A stretch of 64,000 nt of DNA from JBCCQH01 sp039024435 (GCA_039024435.1 JBCCQH010000020.1:1-64000); one strand, 5' to 3'. Counted from the first letter of the stretch, positions 18,826 to 27,701 are shown. Notes: generated by a model not told the origin, from the letters alone. A program made the numbers and translations.

Positions 18826-18891
18826 GCGAGTCAGATTGTATTTGGTACAGTCGTGGTTTGAGGGTGGCGGCATGCGTATATCGTGGGCCAC

Positions 18892-19217
18892 CCGCCCTCA
18901 TTTAATTCCTGAGTGGCAATATACAAATTTTCTCACCGCGCCGCGAATGGGCGGAAGGCCACCCGACAGCACGGCGAGGGTGGAGACGGCGGTGAATCGG
19001 CCGTGATCTTTTGCAGTGCGATTTTCCCGTTCTGTGGATCAAAAATCGGATATGGCACGCCGGGAAAGATGCCTCCTCCTTCGGCGTCGCCAGGACAAGC
19101 TATACGCGGCAAAATCTCATCGCGAAGGGGCGGTAGTTACCCGCTCCTGAACCGGCAGGCAAAGACTTCGAAACACAACCCATAACCTGGTTTAAAGCAA
19201 AACCTTCCATCCGGCGC
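18892..19217. other. Intergenic stretch without a supported gene
   Basis: 326 bases between the end of the outer-membrane barrel gene and the LTA synthase-like gene. No convincing frame or RNA structure; it should hold the promoter of the latter gene near 18900-18950, but no TAnnTTTG match with a proper -33 partner is visible. Confidence 0.5.
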
Positions 19218-19925
19218 TTACTCGGTCCCTTCTTGCAAATCCTCGGGCAGGCGCTCACTCGGCGGGATTTTGCGCTTCTGACTTCCGGCCTCGAAGAGCA
19301 CCAGGAACTCAAAACTCAAGCCGCGGATCTTACTGCCGTCGAAGTCTTGCAACCCACCCGGCGTGGGATTCTTGATCACGTTGTTCAAACCGATGTTGTA
19401 AAATGCGCTGAAACCTACACTTCCGTAGCCGGTCGGACCCTCGATCGTCACCCCGAAGGGCAAGGAGACAAATACCCGGTTCAGGTCCGCCGTTTGACCG
19501 TCTTCCAAAAAGCCTTCCCGCCGGAAGTAATAGCCGAGCAGATAGCCAATTTTGGGATTGATGAGCCCAAACCGGGGCCCGACTTTCATGTCCACTTCCA
19601 GTGCGGTCACGCCGATGCTTTGATCGTCCTCAAAGTCGCGCTGAATCACCGGAAAATTCGGGAAGCCAGTCTCGCGGTCATTTTTGTAAAGGATATTGAT
19701 CCCGATCTGCGCGCCTCCATTGTCAAAATACGCCTGGTAGTACGGCCCAAACTTGAGGTGGGACCACCAGCCATCCACCAATGGATGCTGCTGGGCACGA
19801 AAGAAATAGTTGAAATCGGATCCGAAGCGGAACCCAAACCCGCGCTGGGCCAGGGCGATGCCGCTGCCCAACCCCACGGTGAGCACGACACAGAGAAGCA
19901 AGCGATGGAGAGCGTTTTGGATCAT
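19218..19925 (-). CDS. Outer-membrane beta-barrel protein
   Basis: 235 residues with a signal peptide (ending near ALAQ, ~27) and alternating amphipathic strands, many ending in aromatic residues (FGFRFGSDFNYFFRA, LKFGPYYQAYFDNGGAQIGI, RFGLINPKIGYLLGYYF, FGVTIEGPTGYGSVGFSAF), typical of small 8-10-stranded porin-like barrels. The charged C-terminal tail lacks the usual terminal Phe. Its ATG overlaps the stop of the nucleotidyltransferase gene by four bases, so the two are translationally coupled. Function unknown. Confidence 0.8.
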   Translation of the reverse strand: MIQNALHRLLLCVVLTVGLGSGIALAQRGFGFRFGSDFNYFFRAQQHPLVDGWWSHLKFGPYYQAYFDNGGAQIGINILYKNDRETGFPNFPVIQRDFEDDQSIGVTALEVDMKVGPRFGLINPKIGYLLGYYFRREGFLEDGQTADLNRVFVSLPFGVTIEGPTGYGSVGFSAFYNIGLNNVIKNPTPGGLQDFDGSKIRGLSFEFLVLFEAGSQKRKIPPSERLPEDLQEGTE

Positions 19926-21340
19926 TTACTTTTTTCCTGTTCTAGAAGAATCTGTTCACCGACGGAGCGGGCAAAAGCGACCGCCGCCTCTTTTTCATTG
20001 GGGATATCGCCTTCGAGGATCGCTTCCCGGACGGCTTCTTTGATCTGCCCGACCATGCGGGAAGGCGGAATCTGGAACATTTGCATGATCATGTCACCGG
20101 TCACCGGTGGCTGCCAATTGCGCAACTGATCCCGTTCTTCGACATCTTTGATCTTTTTTTCGACCTCATCGAAGTTGCGCAGGATGCGCTTCATTTTGTT
20201 TGCGTTGCGGGTGGTAATGTCCGCCCGGCACAGGGTCATGAGTGCGTCCAGGTCTTCACCCGCATCGACGATCAGGCGCCGCACCGCACTGTCGGTTACG
20301 ATATCATCTACCAGCGCAATGGGCCGCAGGTGCAGCTTGACCATTTTCTGGACAAACTTCATCTTTTGGTCGAGCGGCAGGCGCATTTGCTTGAAGATCC
20401 GCGGCACCCACCGGGCTCCCAAATCTTCGTGGCCGTGGAAAGTCCAGCCCTGCTTGGGATAGTAGCGCTTGGTCGCGGGCTTTGCGATGTCGTGCAGGAT
20501 CGCCGCCCACCGCAACCAGAGGTCGTCCGACATGGCGCAAAGGTTGTCGAGCACCTGCAGGGTGTGGTAAAAATTGTCCTTGTGCCCGCGCCCGTTGACA
20601 AAATCGACGCCGTGCAGCTTCACCATATCGGGAAATATCAGGTGCAGCAGCCCCGTATTGAAGAGAATTTTGAAGCCTTTGGAGGGGACCGGCGCCAAGA
20701 TCATCTTGTTCATTTCCTCGGTGATCCGCTCTTGGGACACAATTTTGATGCGGTCCCGGTTTTGGTTCAGCGCGGCGTAGGTCGCCTCCTCGATGTGGAA
20801 ATCGAGCTGGGTAGCGAAGCGCACCGCCCGCATCATGCGTAGGGGGTCATCGGAAAAGGTGATCTTGGGGTCGGTCGGGGTCCGAATGATCCCTTCGTTG
20901 AGGTCGGCCACGCCATTGAAGGGGTCGTGCAGTTGCCCGTAATCGTCGGCATTCAGCGAAATGCTCATCGCATTGATGGTAAAATCGCGCCGGATCTGAT
21001 CATCGGCCAGGGAGCCTTCTTCCACAACCGGCTTCCGTGAGCCTCGGTTGTAGCTTTCCCGGCGCGCGCCCACAAATTCCACGATGTAGTCACCAAATAC
21101 GACCATCGCCGTACCGAAATTTTCGTAGTAGGCGGTCTTTTCCGATTGGGTGTGCTCGGCAAATGCTTGGGCGAGGTCAATGCCACGGCCTTCCACCACC
21201 ACGTCGATGTCCTTTGAGGGGCGCTGCAACAAGTAATCCCGGACAAATCCGCCGATCACGTAGCTGCGCAAGCCTACCTTTTCCGCGGCGGACCGCAGAG
21301 CGGCAAATACCGGATGATCGATTGCTTCGGGCAGTTTCAT
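19922..21340 (-). CDS. cca: tRNA nucleotidyltransferase / poly(A) polymerase family protein with HD domain
   Basis: 472 residues. The class II nucleotidyltransferase head has the GGFVRDYLL and KDIDVVVEGRG motifs (catalytic DxD), then RRDFTINAMSISL and DPLRMMRAVRFATQLDF (nucleotide recognition). The neck/body is followed by an HD phosphohydrolase motif (ILHDIAKP) and a C-terminal helical region. The enzyme would add or repair the tRNA 3' CCA end, in keeping with the tRNA-Ser here lacking an encoded CCA. A poly(A) polymerase role cannot be excluded from sequence alone. Confidence 0.9.
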   Translation of the reverse strand: MKLPEAIDHPVFAALRSAAEKVGLRSYVIGGFVRDYLLQRPSKDIDVVVEGRGIDLAQAFAEHTQSEKTAYYENFGTAMVVFGDYIVEFVGARRESYNRGSRKPVVEEGSLADDQIRRDFTINAMSISLNADDYGQLHDPFNGVADLNEGIIRTPTDPKITFSDDPLRMMRAVRFATQLDFHIEEATYAALNQNRDRIKIVSQERITEEMNKMILAPVPSKGFKILFNTGLLHLIFPDMVKLHGVDFVNGRGHKDNFYHTLQVLDNLCAMSDDLWLRWAAILHDIAKPATKRYYPKQGWTFHGHEDLGARWVPRIFKQMRLPLDQKMKFVQKMVKLHLRPIALVDDIVTDSAVRRLIVDAGEDLDALMTLCRADITTRNANKMKRILRNFDEVEKKIKDVEERDQLRNWQPPVTGDMIMQMFQIPPSRMVGQIKEAVREAILEGDIPNEKEAAVAFARSVGEQILLEQEKSK

Positions 21341-21580
21341 ATCTGGGGAAAATTACGAAAAAATGCAATGAATGTAGGTTTGTTTGTGCGCGGTGAGCGA
21401 ACGAATGCGCCGGTAAAATGAACGCGACGGGCAAAAATGGGCTGAACACCGCGATTCCCGATGCGTTTTCGGGCGAATGGTTACAATGCGGTAGCCAATG
21501 GCCGGCTGCACCTCGCGGAATGGTCCTCCGGGTGATTGCGTCCCGGGGAACATTTACCTATCCCCAAGCTCAAAACCATA
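21341..21580. other. Intergenic DNA flanking a repeat element
   Basis: No gene seen. Together with the MITE-like repeat at 21581-21722 it fills the space between the cca start and the nuoN stop. TAATTTTC lies shortly before the cca start on the minus strand and is one mismatch from a -7 element, without a clear -33 partner. Confidence 0.5.
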
Positions 21581-21722
21581 AGAGGCGGTTTAAAATTGGT
21601 TTGTGAAATTTGCCCTCGCAGATTTTTTAGTCCATAGCCAGCACTACGGGCGAGAAGATAGCTGAAGAGGGACAGAAAAACATGCCCTAGCAAAGTCGCA
21701 GAACTGAATTTAAACAGGCGCT
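21581..21722 (+). repeat. MITE-like inverted-repeat element, copy A
   Basis: Starts AGAGGCGGTTTAAAATTGG and ends AATTTAAACAGGCGCT, so the ends are imperfect inverted repeats. Closely matches copies at 36111-36274 and 47443-47606, but lacks about 22 internal bases after the GCAGATTTTTT block. No coding capacity. TA dinucleotides border both ends. Confidence 0.8.
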
Positions 21723-21779
21723 AACCGGGAAGCCGGCATCCTACCGGAAATATCGTCCCCACAACCACGAAAGCAATAG

Positions 21780-23306
21780 TTAAGGATTCACCGCCAGATC
21801 CGGAATCAAGTCAGCCGCCCCCGGAACTGAAGCAATGCTCTCAGCAACCGGGCCTTGGATCAGGTTCGGGAATACCCCCAGAATCAGGATCAGCACGGCC
21901 AGGATTACGACTCCGGCCACCGGAGCAAAGTTTTTCGTAGTAATCACGCTCGGCGTCGCCTTGTCATCGAAGTACATGTTGCGGATGACATTGATGTAGT
22001 AAAATGCCCCGATGACCGAGGTCAGAATACCGATAATCGCCGGAATCAGAAAATCGGCGCGGATCGCGGCCGCAAAGACAAAGTACTTGCCCATGAAGCC
22101 AGCCAGGGGCGGGATACCCGCCAGCGAAAACAGGAAGATGGTCAGCGCCGCCCCTAACCAGGGATTGTGCCGGCCAAACCCTTTCCAACTGTCAACCGTG
22201 ACGTCTTGCGCGCGTGATTCGGCCATGCCCACGAGTCCGAAGGCTCCGATATTCATCAAGGTATAAATCACCATGTAAAAGATGACCGCGACAATGCCAT
22301 CGCCACCACTACAGACCGCCAGCAACACATAACCCGAGTGCGCAATGCTGGAATAGGCCAACATCCGTTTGAGGTTGCGCTGACGGGCCGCGACCACATT
22401 GCCGTAAATCATCGTCGCAACGGCGCAAACCAGAATCACCGCTTGAATTTTTTCGTTGGAAGCAATCGTGATGCCTTCACCCAAATTCAGGAATACCGCA
22501 AGGGCAATGAAAGCCGCAGCTTTGGAACCGGTCGCCATAAATCCCGCGATGGGCGTCGGAGTACCCGTGTAGACATCCGGCGTCCAGGCGTGAAAAGGAA
22601 AGGCAGCAACTTTAAAAAGAAAGCCGATTACCAACATGCCAACGCCTGGATAGAACAACGGGCTCGTCATCAAGCCCATCATGCTCATATTGCTGAAATT
22701 GGTCGATCCACTCGCACCGTAAATCAGCGCAATGCCGTAGACGAAAAAGCCGGTGGCAAATGCGCCCAGGAGAAAGTACTTCAAACCCGATTCATTGGAA
22801 CCGACGTCCTTTTTGTACATGGCGGCCATGACGTAAAGGCAGACCGACATTGTTTCCAAGCCAATGAACGTGATGATGAGATCATTCGCATTGGCGAGGA
22901 GAATCATACCGACAATGGCAAACACCATCAAAGCGTACACGTCGGGAACCCGGGCCACTTGCCGTTTCATGAAATCGCCGAGAAAGAAAAGGGTGAAGAG
23001 GCCGGAACCAGCGAGGAAAACGTGGACCATACTGGCCATCTCCCCGGTACGCAACATATCGTTGTAGGCGGTCATGGGAAGATTATCTTGCCCCAACAGC
23101 CCGGTCAGGACGGGTGGCAATGCCATCAGCATCGATAAGATCAATCCACCCGCCGCAACAATCGGAAGCACCTTGCGCACCTTGAACGCATCCAATACCA
23201 TCAGGACCAAACCGGTGATCAAGACGAGCAGCACCGGCATGCCCAGGATGACATCTGTAGCCCCGACCATGAACTGCGACGCGTCTAGCGTGGCTCTAAT
23301 TTCCAT
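21780..23306 (-). CDS. nuoN: NADH-quinone oxidoreductase subunit N (complex I), solitary
   Basis: 508 residues, about 14 transmembrane helices, with the antiporter-like subunit hallmarks: NDLIITFIGLETMSVCLYVM (membrane Glu), LFKVAAFPFHAWTPDVYTGT (key Lys and His of the proton channel), RNLKRMLAYSSIAHSGYVLL and SLAGIPPLAGFMGKYFVFAA. It forms part of the proton-pumping membrane arm of complex I. Full length. No other nuo gene is in the window, and the gene has its own promoter and flanking intergenic DNA, so it is not part of a local nuo operon. Confidence 0.95.
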   Translation of the reverse strand: MEIRATLDASQFMVGATDVILGMPVLLVLITGLVLMVLDAFKVRKVLPIVAAGGLILSMLMALPPVLTGLLGQDNLPMTAYNDMLRTGEMASMVHVFLAGSGLFTLFFLGDFMKRQVARVPDVYALMVFAIVGMILLANANDLIITFIGLETMSVCLYVMAAMYKKDVGSNESGLKYFLLGAFATGFFVYGIALIYGASGSTNFSNMSMMGLMTSPLFYPGVGMLVIGFLFKVAAFPFHAWTPDVYTGTPTPIAGFMATGSKAAAFIALAVFLNLGEGITIASNEKIQAVILVCAVATMIYGNVVAARQRNLKRMLAYSSIAHSGYVLLAVCSGGDGIVAVIFYMVIYTLMNIGAFGLVGMAESRAQDVTVDSWKGFGRHNPWLGAALTIFLFSLAGIPPLAGFMGKYFVFAAAIRADFLIPAIIGILTSVIGAFYYINVIRNMYFDDKATPSVITTKNFAPVAGVVILAVLILILGVFPNLIQGPVAESIASVPGAADLIPDLAVNP

Positions 23307-23356
23307 ATTCTTCCTTATCTAGTTTGCAGGGGCCGAATCAAACCCCTCACTTGAAT

Positions 23357-23387
23357 CAAAATTAGCATATCGGCAACAAGATTCAAA
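23357..23387 (-). promoter_or_regulatory. Bacteroidota promoter of nuoN
   Basis: On the minus strand TTTG (23384-23387) is followed after exactly 19 bases by TAATTTTG (23357-23364), a full match to the TTTG-N19-TAnnTTTG consensus of the Bacteroidota housekeeping sigma factor. It lies about 50 bases before the nuoN ATG. Confidence 0.8.
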
Positions 23388-23630
23388 GCCGCCGATTTAT
23401 AATTATCCCCGCAAAAATGTGCGTAAACTCCACTTTGCAAGCCAGATAACGATTCCCGGCCCGAACCGTATCTTTATAAAGAGAACCGTATCCCGGACCG
23501 GTAGGGGAAAAAGGCCGATCTGCGGGCGGTTTTTCCCGCAGAAACCGGAGGAACACTCCCGCAATCAGTGGGGATTTTATCCGGCAAAAAACGCGGAATT
23601 TGACCCGAAAAAGACCATTTTTGAAAAAAT

Positions 23631-23661
23631 TTGCGGGCTAAGGGAAATTTCCCTATTTTTA
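23631..23661 (+). promoter_or_regulatory. Candidate promoter of the TetR-paa operon
   Basis: TTG (23631-23633), 20 bases, then TATTTTTA (23654-23661), one mismatch from TAnnTTTG. It lies 40 bases before the TetR start and directly in front of the palindromic operator candidate. Confidence 0.55.
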
Positions 23662-23662
23662 A

Positions 23663-23676
23663 CTAACAAATGTTAG
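23663..23676. promoter_or_regulatory. Candidate TetR operator
   Basis: CTAACAAATGTTAG: two 6-base arms (CTAACA/TGTTAG) around AA. It sits where transcription from the preceding promoter would begin, which would let the encoded TetR protein block its own operon. The link to this regulator is inferred from position. Confidence 0.55.
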
Positions 23677-23700
23677 GTAGCCGAAGTTGAACTACTCCCT

Positions 23701-24282
23701 GTGAAAGCAATAAGCGAAAGAAAGCAACAAGTCATCGCGACCGCCGAGCGCCTTTTCAGTGAAAAGGGGTATCTGGCGACCAGTGTACGTGATTTGGCCG
23801 AGGCGCTGCAAATTGAAGCCGCCAGCCTCTACAGCCATGTCAAGTCGAAGGAGGACTTGCTGTGGGGCATCGCCGACCGCTGTGCCGATCAGTTCTTTGC
23901 CACGGTAGAACCGATTTCCGCTGCGGAAGTCAACACCAAAGAGAAGTTAACCCAGATGATCATCGCCCACGTGCAGGTAATCTGCACGAACCTCGCGGCA
24001 TCGGCTATTTTTCTCCGGGAATGGCGCCACCTATCTGAACCACGCAAAAGTGAATATGCCCAGCGGCGCGCCAATTACGAGAAGATGTTTCGCAATGTCA
24101 TTCGTCAGGGAATTGAGGAAAATCTCTTCAAGCACTACGACGAAGGCTTTAGCACGCGCACCATCCTTTCGGCGATTAATTGGACGCACACCTGGTACCG
24201 GCCCGATGGTGAGCTTACCCCCGAAAAAGTGGGGGAAAACCTGTCGAGCTTTTTGCTGAACGGTCTGATCCGCACGATTTAA
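23701..24282 (+). CDS. TetR/AcrR-family regulator of the paa operon
   Basis: 193 residues, GTG start. The N-terminal helix-turn-helix is canonical (QVIATAERLFSEKGYLATSV, RDLAEALQIEAASLYSHVKS, KEDLLWGIADR). The C-terminal ligand domain (REWRHLSEPRKSEYAQRRAN, SAINWTHTWYRPDGELTPEK) resembles TetR regulators of fatty-acid and phenylacetate catabolism that sense acyl-CoA. It precedes paaA by 87 bases on the same strand and probably represses the operon until phenylacetyl-CoA is present. Ligand and regulon are inferred. Confidence 0.88.
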   Translation: MKAISERKQQVIATAERLFSEKGYLATSVRDLAEALQIEAASLYSHVKSKEDLLWGIADRCADQFFATVEPISAAEVNTKEKLTQMIIAHVQVICTNLAASAIFLREWRHLSEPRKSEYAQRRANYEKMFRNVIRQGIEENLFKHYDEGFSTRTILSAINWTHTWYRPDGELTPEKVGENLSSFLLNGLIRTI

Positions 24283-24369
24283 AGTAAAGTAGAAAGAGAG
24301 CGACGTCAAGCTGACGAAACCAAACGACAACCAGAGTGTTCATTTAAAGAATAAGAAACAAAATTTGGT

Positions 24370-25359
24370 ATGTACGGAGCAATAACGATCACCGACATTG
24401 ACAACTACGGAATGCGCGTAGAGGATGAAGATCCCGTCAAGTTGGCTGAATTTGAGGCACGGATTGCGCGGGGCGAAAAGATCGAGCCGCAGGATTGGAT
24501 GCCTTTTCTTTACCGCAAGCAGCTCATCCGCATGATTGAGCAGCATGCACACAGTGAGATCATTGGGTCACTTCCGGAAGGCACTTGGATCACTCGGGCC
24601 CCCGGATTTCGACGGAAACTGGCCCTGATGGCCAAAGTCCAAGATGAAGTTGGGCACGCACAGCTGTTGTATTCGGCGGCTGAGACCTTGGGCAAATCCC
24701 GGGAGGACATGATTAATGACCTCATCTCGGGCAAGTCAAAGTACAGCAATGTCTTCAACTACCCCGCTCCCACCTGGGCGGATACGGCGGTGATCGCCTG
24801 GTTGATCGACGCCGGTGCCATTGTAAATCAGACCACCAACGCCAAAGGCTCGTACGGACCGTACTGTCGTGCGCTGGATCGGATTTGTTACGAAGAATCT
24901 TTCCACCTGAAATACGGACACGATACCGTTGTCCACCTCGCTACAGGTACCCCCACCCAGCGGCAGATGCTGCAAGAAGCCCTGACCCGCTGGTGGAAGC
25001 CGATCATGCACTTTCACGGACCGCCCGACAAAGTCTCTCAGCACACTGAAGTGCTTACCCGTTGGAAAGTAAAAATGGCGACCAATGATGCCATGCGCCA
25101 GACGTTCCTAGACATGTACGTTCCGAAGATCTGGGAACTCGGTCTTACGGTGCCCGACGAAAACCTGCGCAAAAACCCGGAAACGGGCAAGTGGGAATTT
25201 TCCGATCCCGATTGGAATGAATTTTATGAGGTCATCAAGGGCAACGGGCCTTGCAACGCTGAGCGTTTGGGTGTACGTCGCCTCGCGGAGGAAGAAGGTC
25301 GCTGGGTCCGGGAAGCATTGAAGTCGCAAAGCCGCGCTTACGTTGCCCCACTGGTCTGA
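24370..25359 (+). CDS. paaA: 1,2-phenylacetyl-CoA epoxidase subunit A (catalytic)
   Basis: 329 residues, full length. The di-iron ligands are visible as IEQHAHSEIIG, VQDEVGHAQLLY and RICYEESFHLKYGHD, the two ExxH pairs of the ferritin-like bundle. With PaaB and PaaC it forms the soluble monooxygenase that epoxidises the aromatic ring of phenylacetyl-CoA, the first committed step of aerobic phenylacetate breakdown in the cytoplasm. First structural gene after the TetR regulator; paaB starts 17 bases later. Confidence 0.97.
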   Translation: MYGAITITDIDNYGMRVEDEDPVKLAEFEARIARGEKIEPQDWMPFLYRKQLIRMIEQHAHSEIIGSLPEGTWITRAPGFRRKLALMAKVQDEVGHAQLLYSAAETLGKSREDMINDLISGKSKYSNVFNYPAPTWADTAVIAWLIDAGAIVNQTTNAKGSYGPYCRALDRICYEESFHLKYGHDTVVHLATGTPTQRQMLQEALTRWWKPIMHFHGPPDKVSQHTEVLTRWKVKMATNDAMRQTFLDMYVPKIWELGLTVPDENLRKNPETGKWEFSDPDWNEFYEVIKGNGPCNAERLGVRRLAEEEGRWVREALKSQSRAYVAPLV

Positions 25360-25376
25360 CCTTATCGCTTCGCAAA

Positions 25377-25769
25377 ATGAAAATGGACGACTCACACGAT
25401 CCTCGCATTCGCCGCGCTGACGTTCCCTCAGCTGAGGAATATACGGTTAAGGAAACCCTTGACCAGTGGGGAACCTTCGAGGTTTTCCACCAAAAGTCGC
25501 GCGGTGATCACCACTCACACGTCGGTTGTGTCCATGCTCCCAATCCGGAGATCGCTTTGCTGTTTGCCAAAGAGCAATACGCACGGCGCATGAAGTGTGT
25601 CAACCTCTGGGTGGTACGCACGGCGGACATTACGGCGAGCAGCTATGAAGACGCGGAGATGTTTGAGCCGGCAACGGACAAGTCGTACCGGGAAGCGTTT
25701 GGCTATAAAAATAAACACCTCATCAAGAAGTACAAGGAAGAACAAGCGCAGGCCAAAAAAGAAGGCTGA
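25377..25769 (+). CDS. paaB: 1,2-phenylacetyl-CoA epoxidase subunit B
   Basis: 130 residues. WGTFEVFHQKSRGDHHSHVG, CVHAPNPEIALLFAKEQYAR and NLWVVRTADI are the signature of PaaB, the small structural subunit that bridges PaaA-PaaC heterodimers. A Lys-rich tail follows. It lies between paaA and paaC with 17-base gaps on each side. Two ATGs are possible (MKMDD); the first is used. Confidence 0.96.
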   Translation: MKMDDSHDPRIRRADVPSAEEYTVKETLDQWGTFEVFHQKSRGDHHSHVGCVHAPNPEIALLFAKEQYARRMKCVNLWVVRTADITASSYEDAEMFEPATDKSYREAFGYKNKHLIKKYKEEQAQAKKEG

Positions 25770-25786
25770 ACCCAATTTGCCCACTT

Positions 25787-26545
25787 ATGAATTTTGATGC
25801 GATCAAAGAGCTGTTGTACCGCCTCGCCGATGACGATCTGATCATGGGGCACCGCAACAGTGAATGGACAGGTTTGGGTCCGATTTTGGAGGAAGACATC
25901 GCATTTTCTTCCATGGCGCAAGATGCGGTCGGGCATGCCCAAGCCTATTACATCATTCTGCACCAGTTATTGCAGGAGCCAGCCCCGGACACGATTGCGT
26001 TTGCCCGTCACCACAGTGAGTTTCGCTCCTGTCATTTGGTAGAGCACCCAATTGGCGGCTACGCATTTAGCTTGGTGCGACATGCCTTGTACGATACCGC
26101 GAAGTCAATCCGACTGGAAGCTTTGTCCAATTCCAGTTTCCGCCCCCTTTCTAATCTGGCACAGAAAATCGGTCGGGAACAACGGTATCACCAACTACAC
26201 GCTGAGACCTGGCTGCGGCAATTGGGCAATTCCACCCAAGAAGCCAAGACGCGTTTGCAAAACGGGCTAAATGAAGCTTATCCGCTGGCTTTCAGTCTTT
26301 TTGAACCTACATTGTACCACGACGCAATGGTGGATACCGGTCTGCAAATCAGCGAAGCTGAACTGGAGGCCCAATGGATGGAAAAGGTTCAAGCGCTCGT
26401 TCTAGCCTCTGGTCTACAGTTGCCCGAAATAGAAGACAAGACGGTGGCCTACGGGGGCCGCTACGGAAAGCATACCGCATTTCTTCCGCCCATGCTGGAA
26501 GAGATGACCGAGGTTTTCGTGATTGATCCCCAGGCGACTTGGTAA
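25787..26545 (+). CDS. paaC: 1,2-phenylacetyl-CoA epoxidase subunit C
   Basis: 252 residues, full length. Ferritin-like bundle related to PaaA but with degenerate metal sites (LEEDIAFSSMAQDAVGHAQA, QKIGREQRYHQLHAETWLRQ). PaaC is the structural partner of PaaA in the epoxidase. Third gene of the cluster. Confidence 0.96.
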   Translation: MNFDAIKELLYRLADDDLIMGHRNSEWTGLGPILEEDIAFSSMAQDAVGHAQAYYIILHQLLQEPAPDTIAFARHHSEFRSCHLVEHPIGGYAFSLVRHALYDTAKSIRLEALSNSSFRPLSNLAQKIGREQRYHQLHAETWLRQLGNSTQEAKTRLQNGLNEAYPLAFSLFEPTLYHDAMVDTGLQISEAELEAQWMEKVQALVLASGLQLPEIEDKTVAYGGRYGKHTAFLPPMLEEMTEVFVIDPQATW

Positions 26546-26665
26546 AAATATTGTAGAACGGTTCTCGTAACCAGTTTGCGGGGACGCTTCGTCCAGAATT
26601 TGGGCCGTGTCCCCGCTTTCTTTCCTTGTCTGACTGCCACCGCTCCTTCACTCAATTCTGATGCA

Positions 26666-27157
26666 ATGATCACAGAAGCCAAAGTCTACACCGCGCTCGA
26701 AGATGTGAAAGACCCCGAAATCCCGGTGATTTCCGTGGTTGACCTGGGAGTGATCCACAATGTGGAAATTGCGGACAACGAGCGTGTTACGGTAGAAATG
26801 ACGCCGACCTTTGCTGGGTGTCCCGCAATTGACGCTATGAAATCGGACATTTACCGGGCGATGCAAGAGCAACTGGATCTCCCCAAGGAACGCGTCACGG
26901 TCAATGTCCTCTACAATCAGGTCTGGACCACCAACAAGATCACCGAACGTGGACGGGTTATATTGAAGGGATTCGGCCTCTCCCCTCCCCCCGAGTTTGA
27001 TGGCATGTTGACCCTGGAAGTCCTGCAAAACGCAGTCTGTCCCAATTGCAACTCGAACAACACCTTCATGATGTCGACATTTGGGCCCACTGCTTGCCGG
27101 GCCATTCACCACTGTAACAATTGCAAGGAGACCTTCGAGCAATTCAAGCCGCTTTAA
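26666..27157 (+). CDS. paaD: PaaD-like Fe-S/zinc assembly protein of the epoxidase cluster
   Basis: 163 residues from MITEAKVYTALEDVKDPEIP. The N-terminal ~95 residues are a MIP18/DUF59 domain (DPEIPVISVVDLGVIHNVEI, TPTFAGCPAIDAMKSDI); the C-terminus has a four-cysteine zinc-ribbon-like motif (CPNCNSN ... CRAIHHCNNC). PaaD is required for phenylacetyl-CoA epoxygenase activity, probably in metallocentre maturation. It is 120 bases after paaC, a wider gap than elsewhere in the cluster. No paaE reductase follows. Confidence 0.94.
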   Translation: MITEAKVYTALEDVKDPEIPVISVVDLGVIHNVEIADNERVTVEMTPTFAGCPAIDAMKSDIYRAMQEQLDLPKERVTVNVLYNQVWTTNKITERGRVILKGFGLSPPPEFDGMLTLEVLQNAVCPNCNSNNTFMMSTFGPTACRAIHHCNNCKETFEQFKPL

Positions 27158-27649
27158 ACTTCTTTCTTGAGTATTGTATCTTGGCGTTCGCGCTCCTGAC
27201 CGACCTGAATCGGCGCCTCTGGCGTGGATAAATTGGTCGTAGATGGGGAGAGGGTGCCGGGATAGCGAATTTGCTTTCGTTCTTGGCGGGTGGTCTTGCG
27301 CAGTACCGCATGGGTACGGGAGGAAGTGGATTTGGGGAGCTTCCATTGCTGCTGGTGAGATGCGCGTCCGGAACGCACGAATCGGAAATTGAGCAATTAG
27401 AACTTTTTTTCGCCATTGGAAATTTTCCTGCGCCAATGGGAAAATCCTCGGGGGCCGCACGGCGTGCCGTGCGGCTACGATCCTCGGGTTGTAGCGACGC
27501 TTTGGGGTTACTTGTTCATCGCTGCTTGCGCGTCTAGGACACGCCAATTGGAAATCGGGAATTGAGGAATTGAGGAATTGAAAATTTTCCTGCGCCAATC
27601 GGAAATCAGAAATCGATCATTTGAAAATTTCCATTCCTTGTTAACAAGC
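27158..27649. other. Gene-free region with short direct repeats and a GC-rich hairpin
   Basis: No supported gene. It contains a perfect 10-bp inverted repeat, GCCGCACGGC-GT-GCCGTGCGGC (27454-27475); three tandem GGAATTGA units around 27558-27581; and two copies of AAATTTTCCTGCGCCAAT (about 27420 and 27583). These look like small non-coding intergenic repeats rather than a gene remnant, although a weak frame exists on the minus strand (27154-27396). Confidence 0.5.
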
Positions 27650-27681
27650 AAAAACGCCGTCCCGGAAAGGACGGCGTTTTT
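27650..27681 (-). terminator. Bidirectional terminator
   Basis: AAAAACGCCGTCC (27650-27662) and GGACGGCGTTTTT (27669-27681) form a perfect 13-bp stem with a 6-base loop. It lies 20 bases beyond the stop of the T9SS gene at 27702 (minus strand) and is also oriented to stop plus-strand transcripts from paaD. Confidence 0.88.
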
Positions 27682-27701
27682 GTGAAAGGACCTCCGTCCA
27701 G

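Noticed and set aside
21579..21724. TA dinucleotides flanking the repeat copies as proof of an IS630/mariner-type target duplication
   Set aside because: Copy C lacks TA on one side and the exact element ends are uncertain by a base or two, so the target duplication is only suggestive.
27154..27396. 80-codon minus-strand frame after paaD
   Set aside because: Basic, low-complexity translation overlapping the paaD end; no homology recognised.
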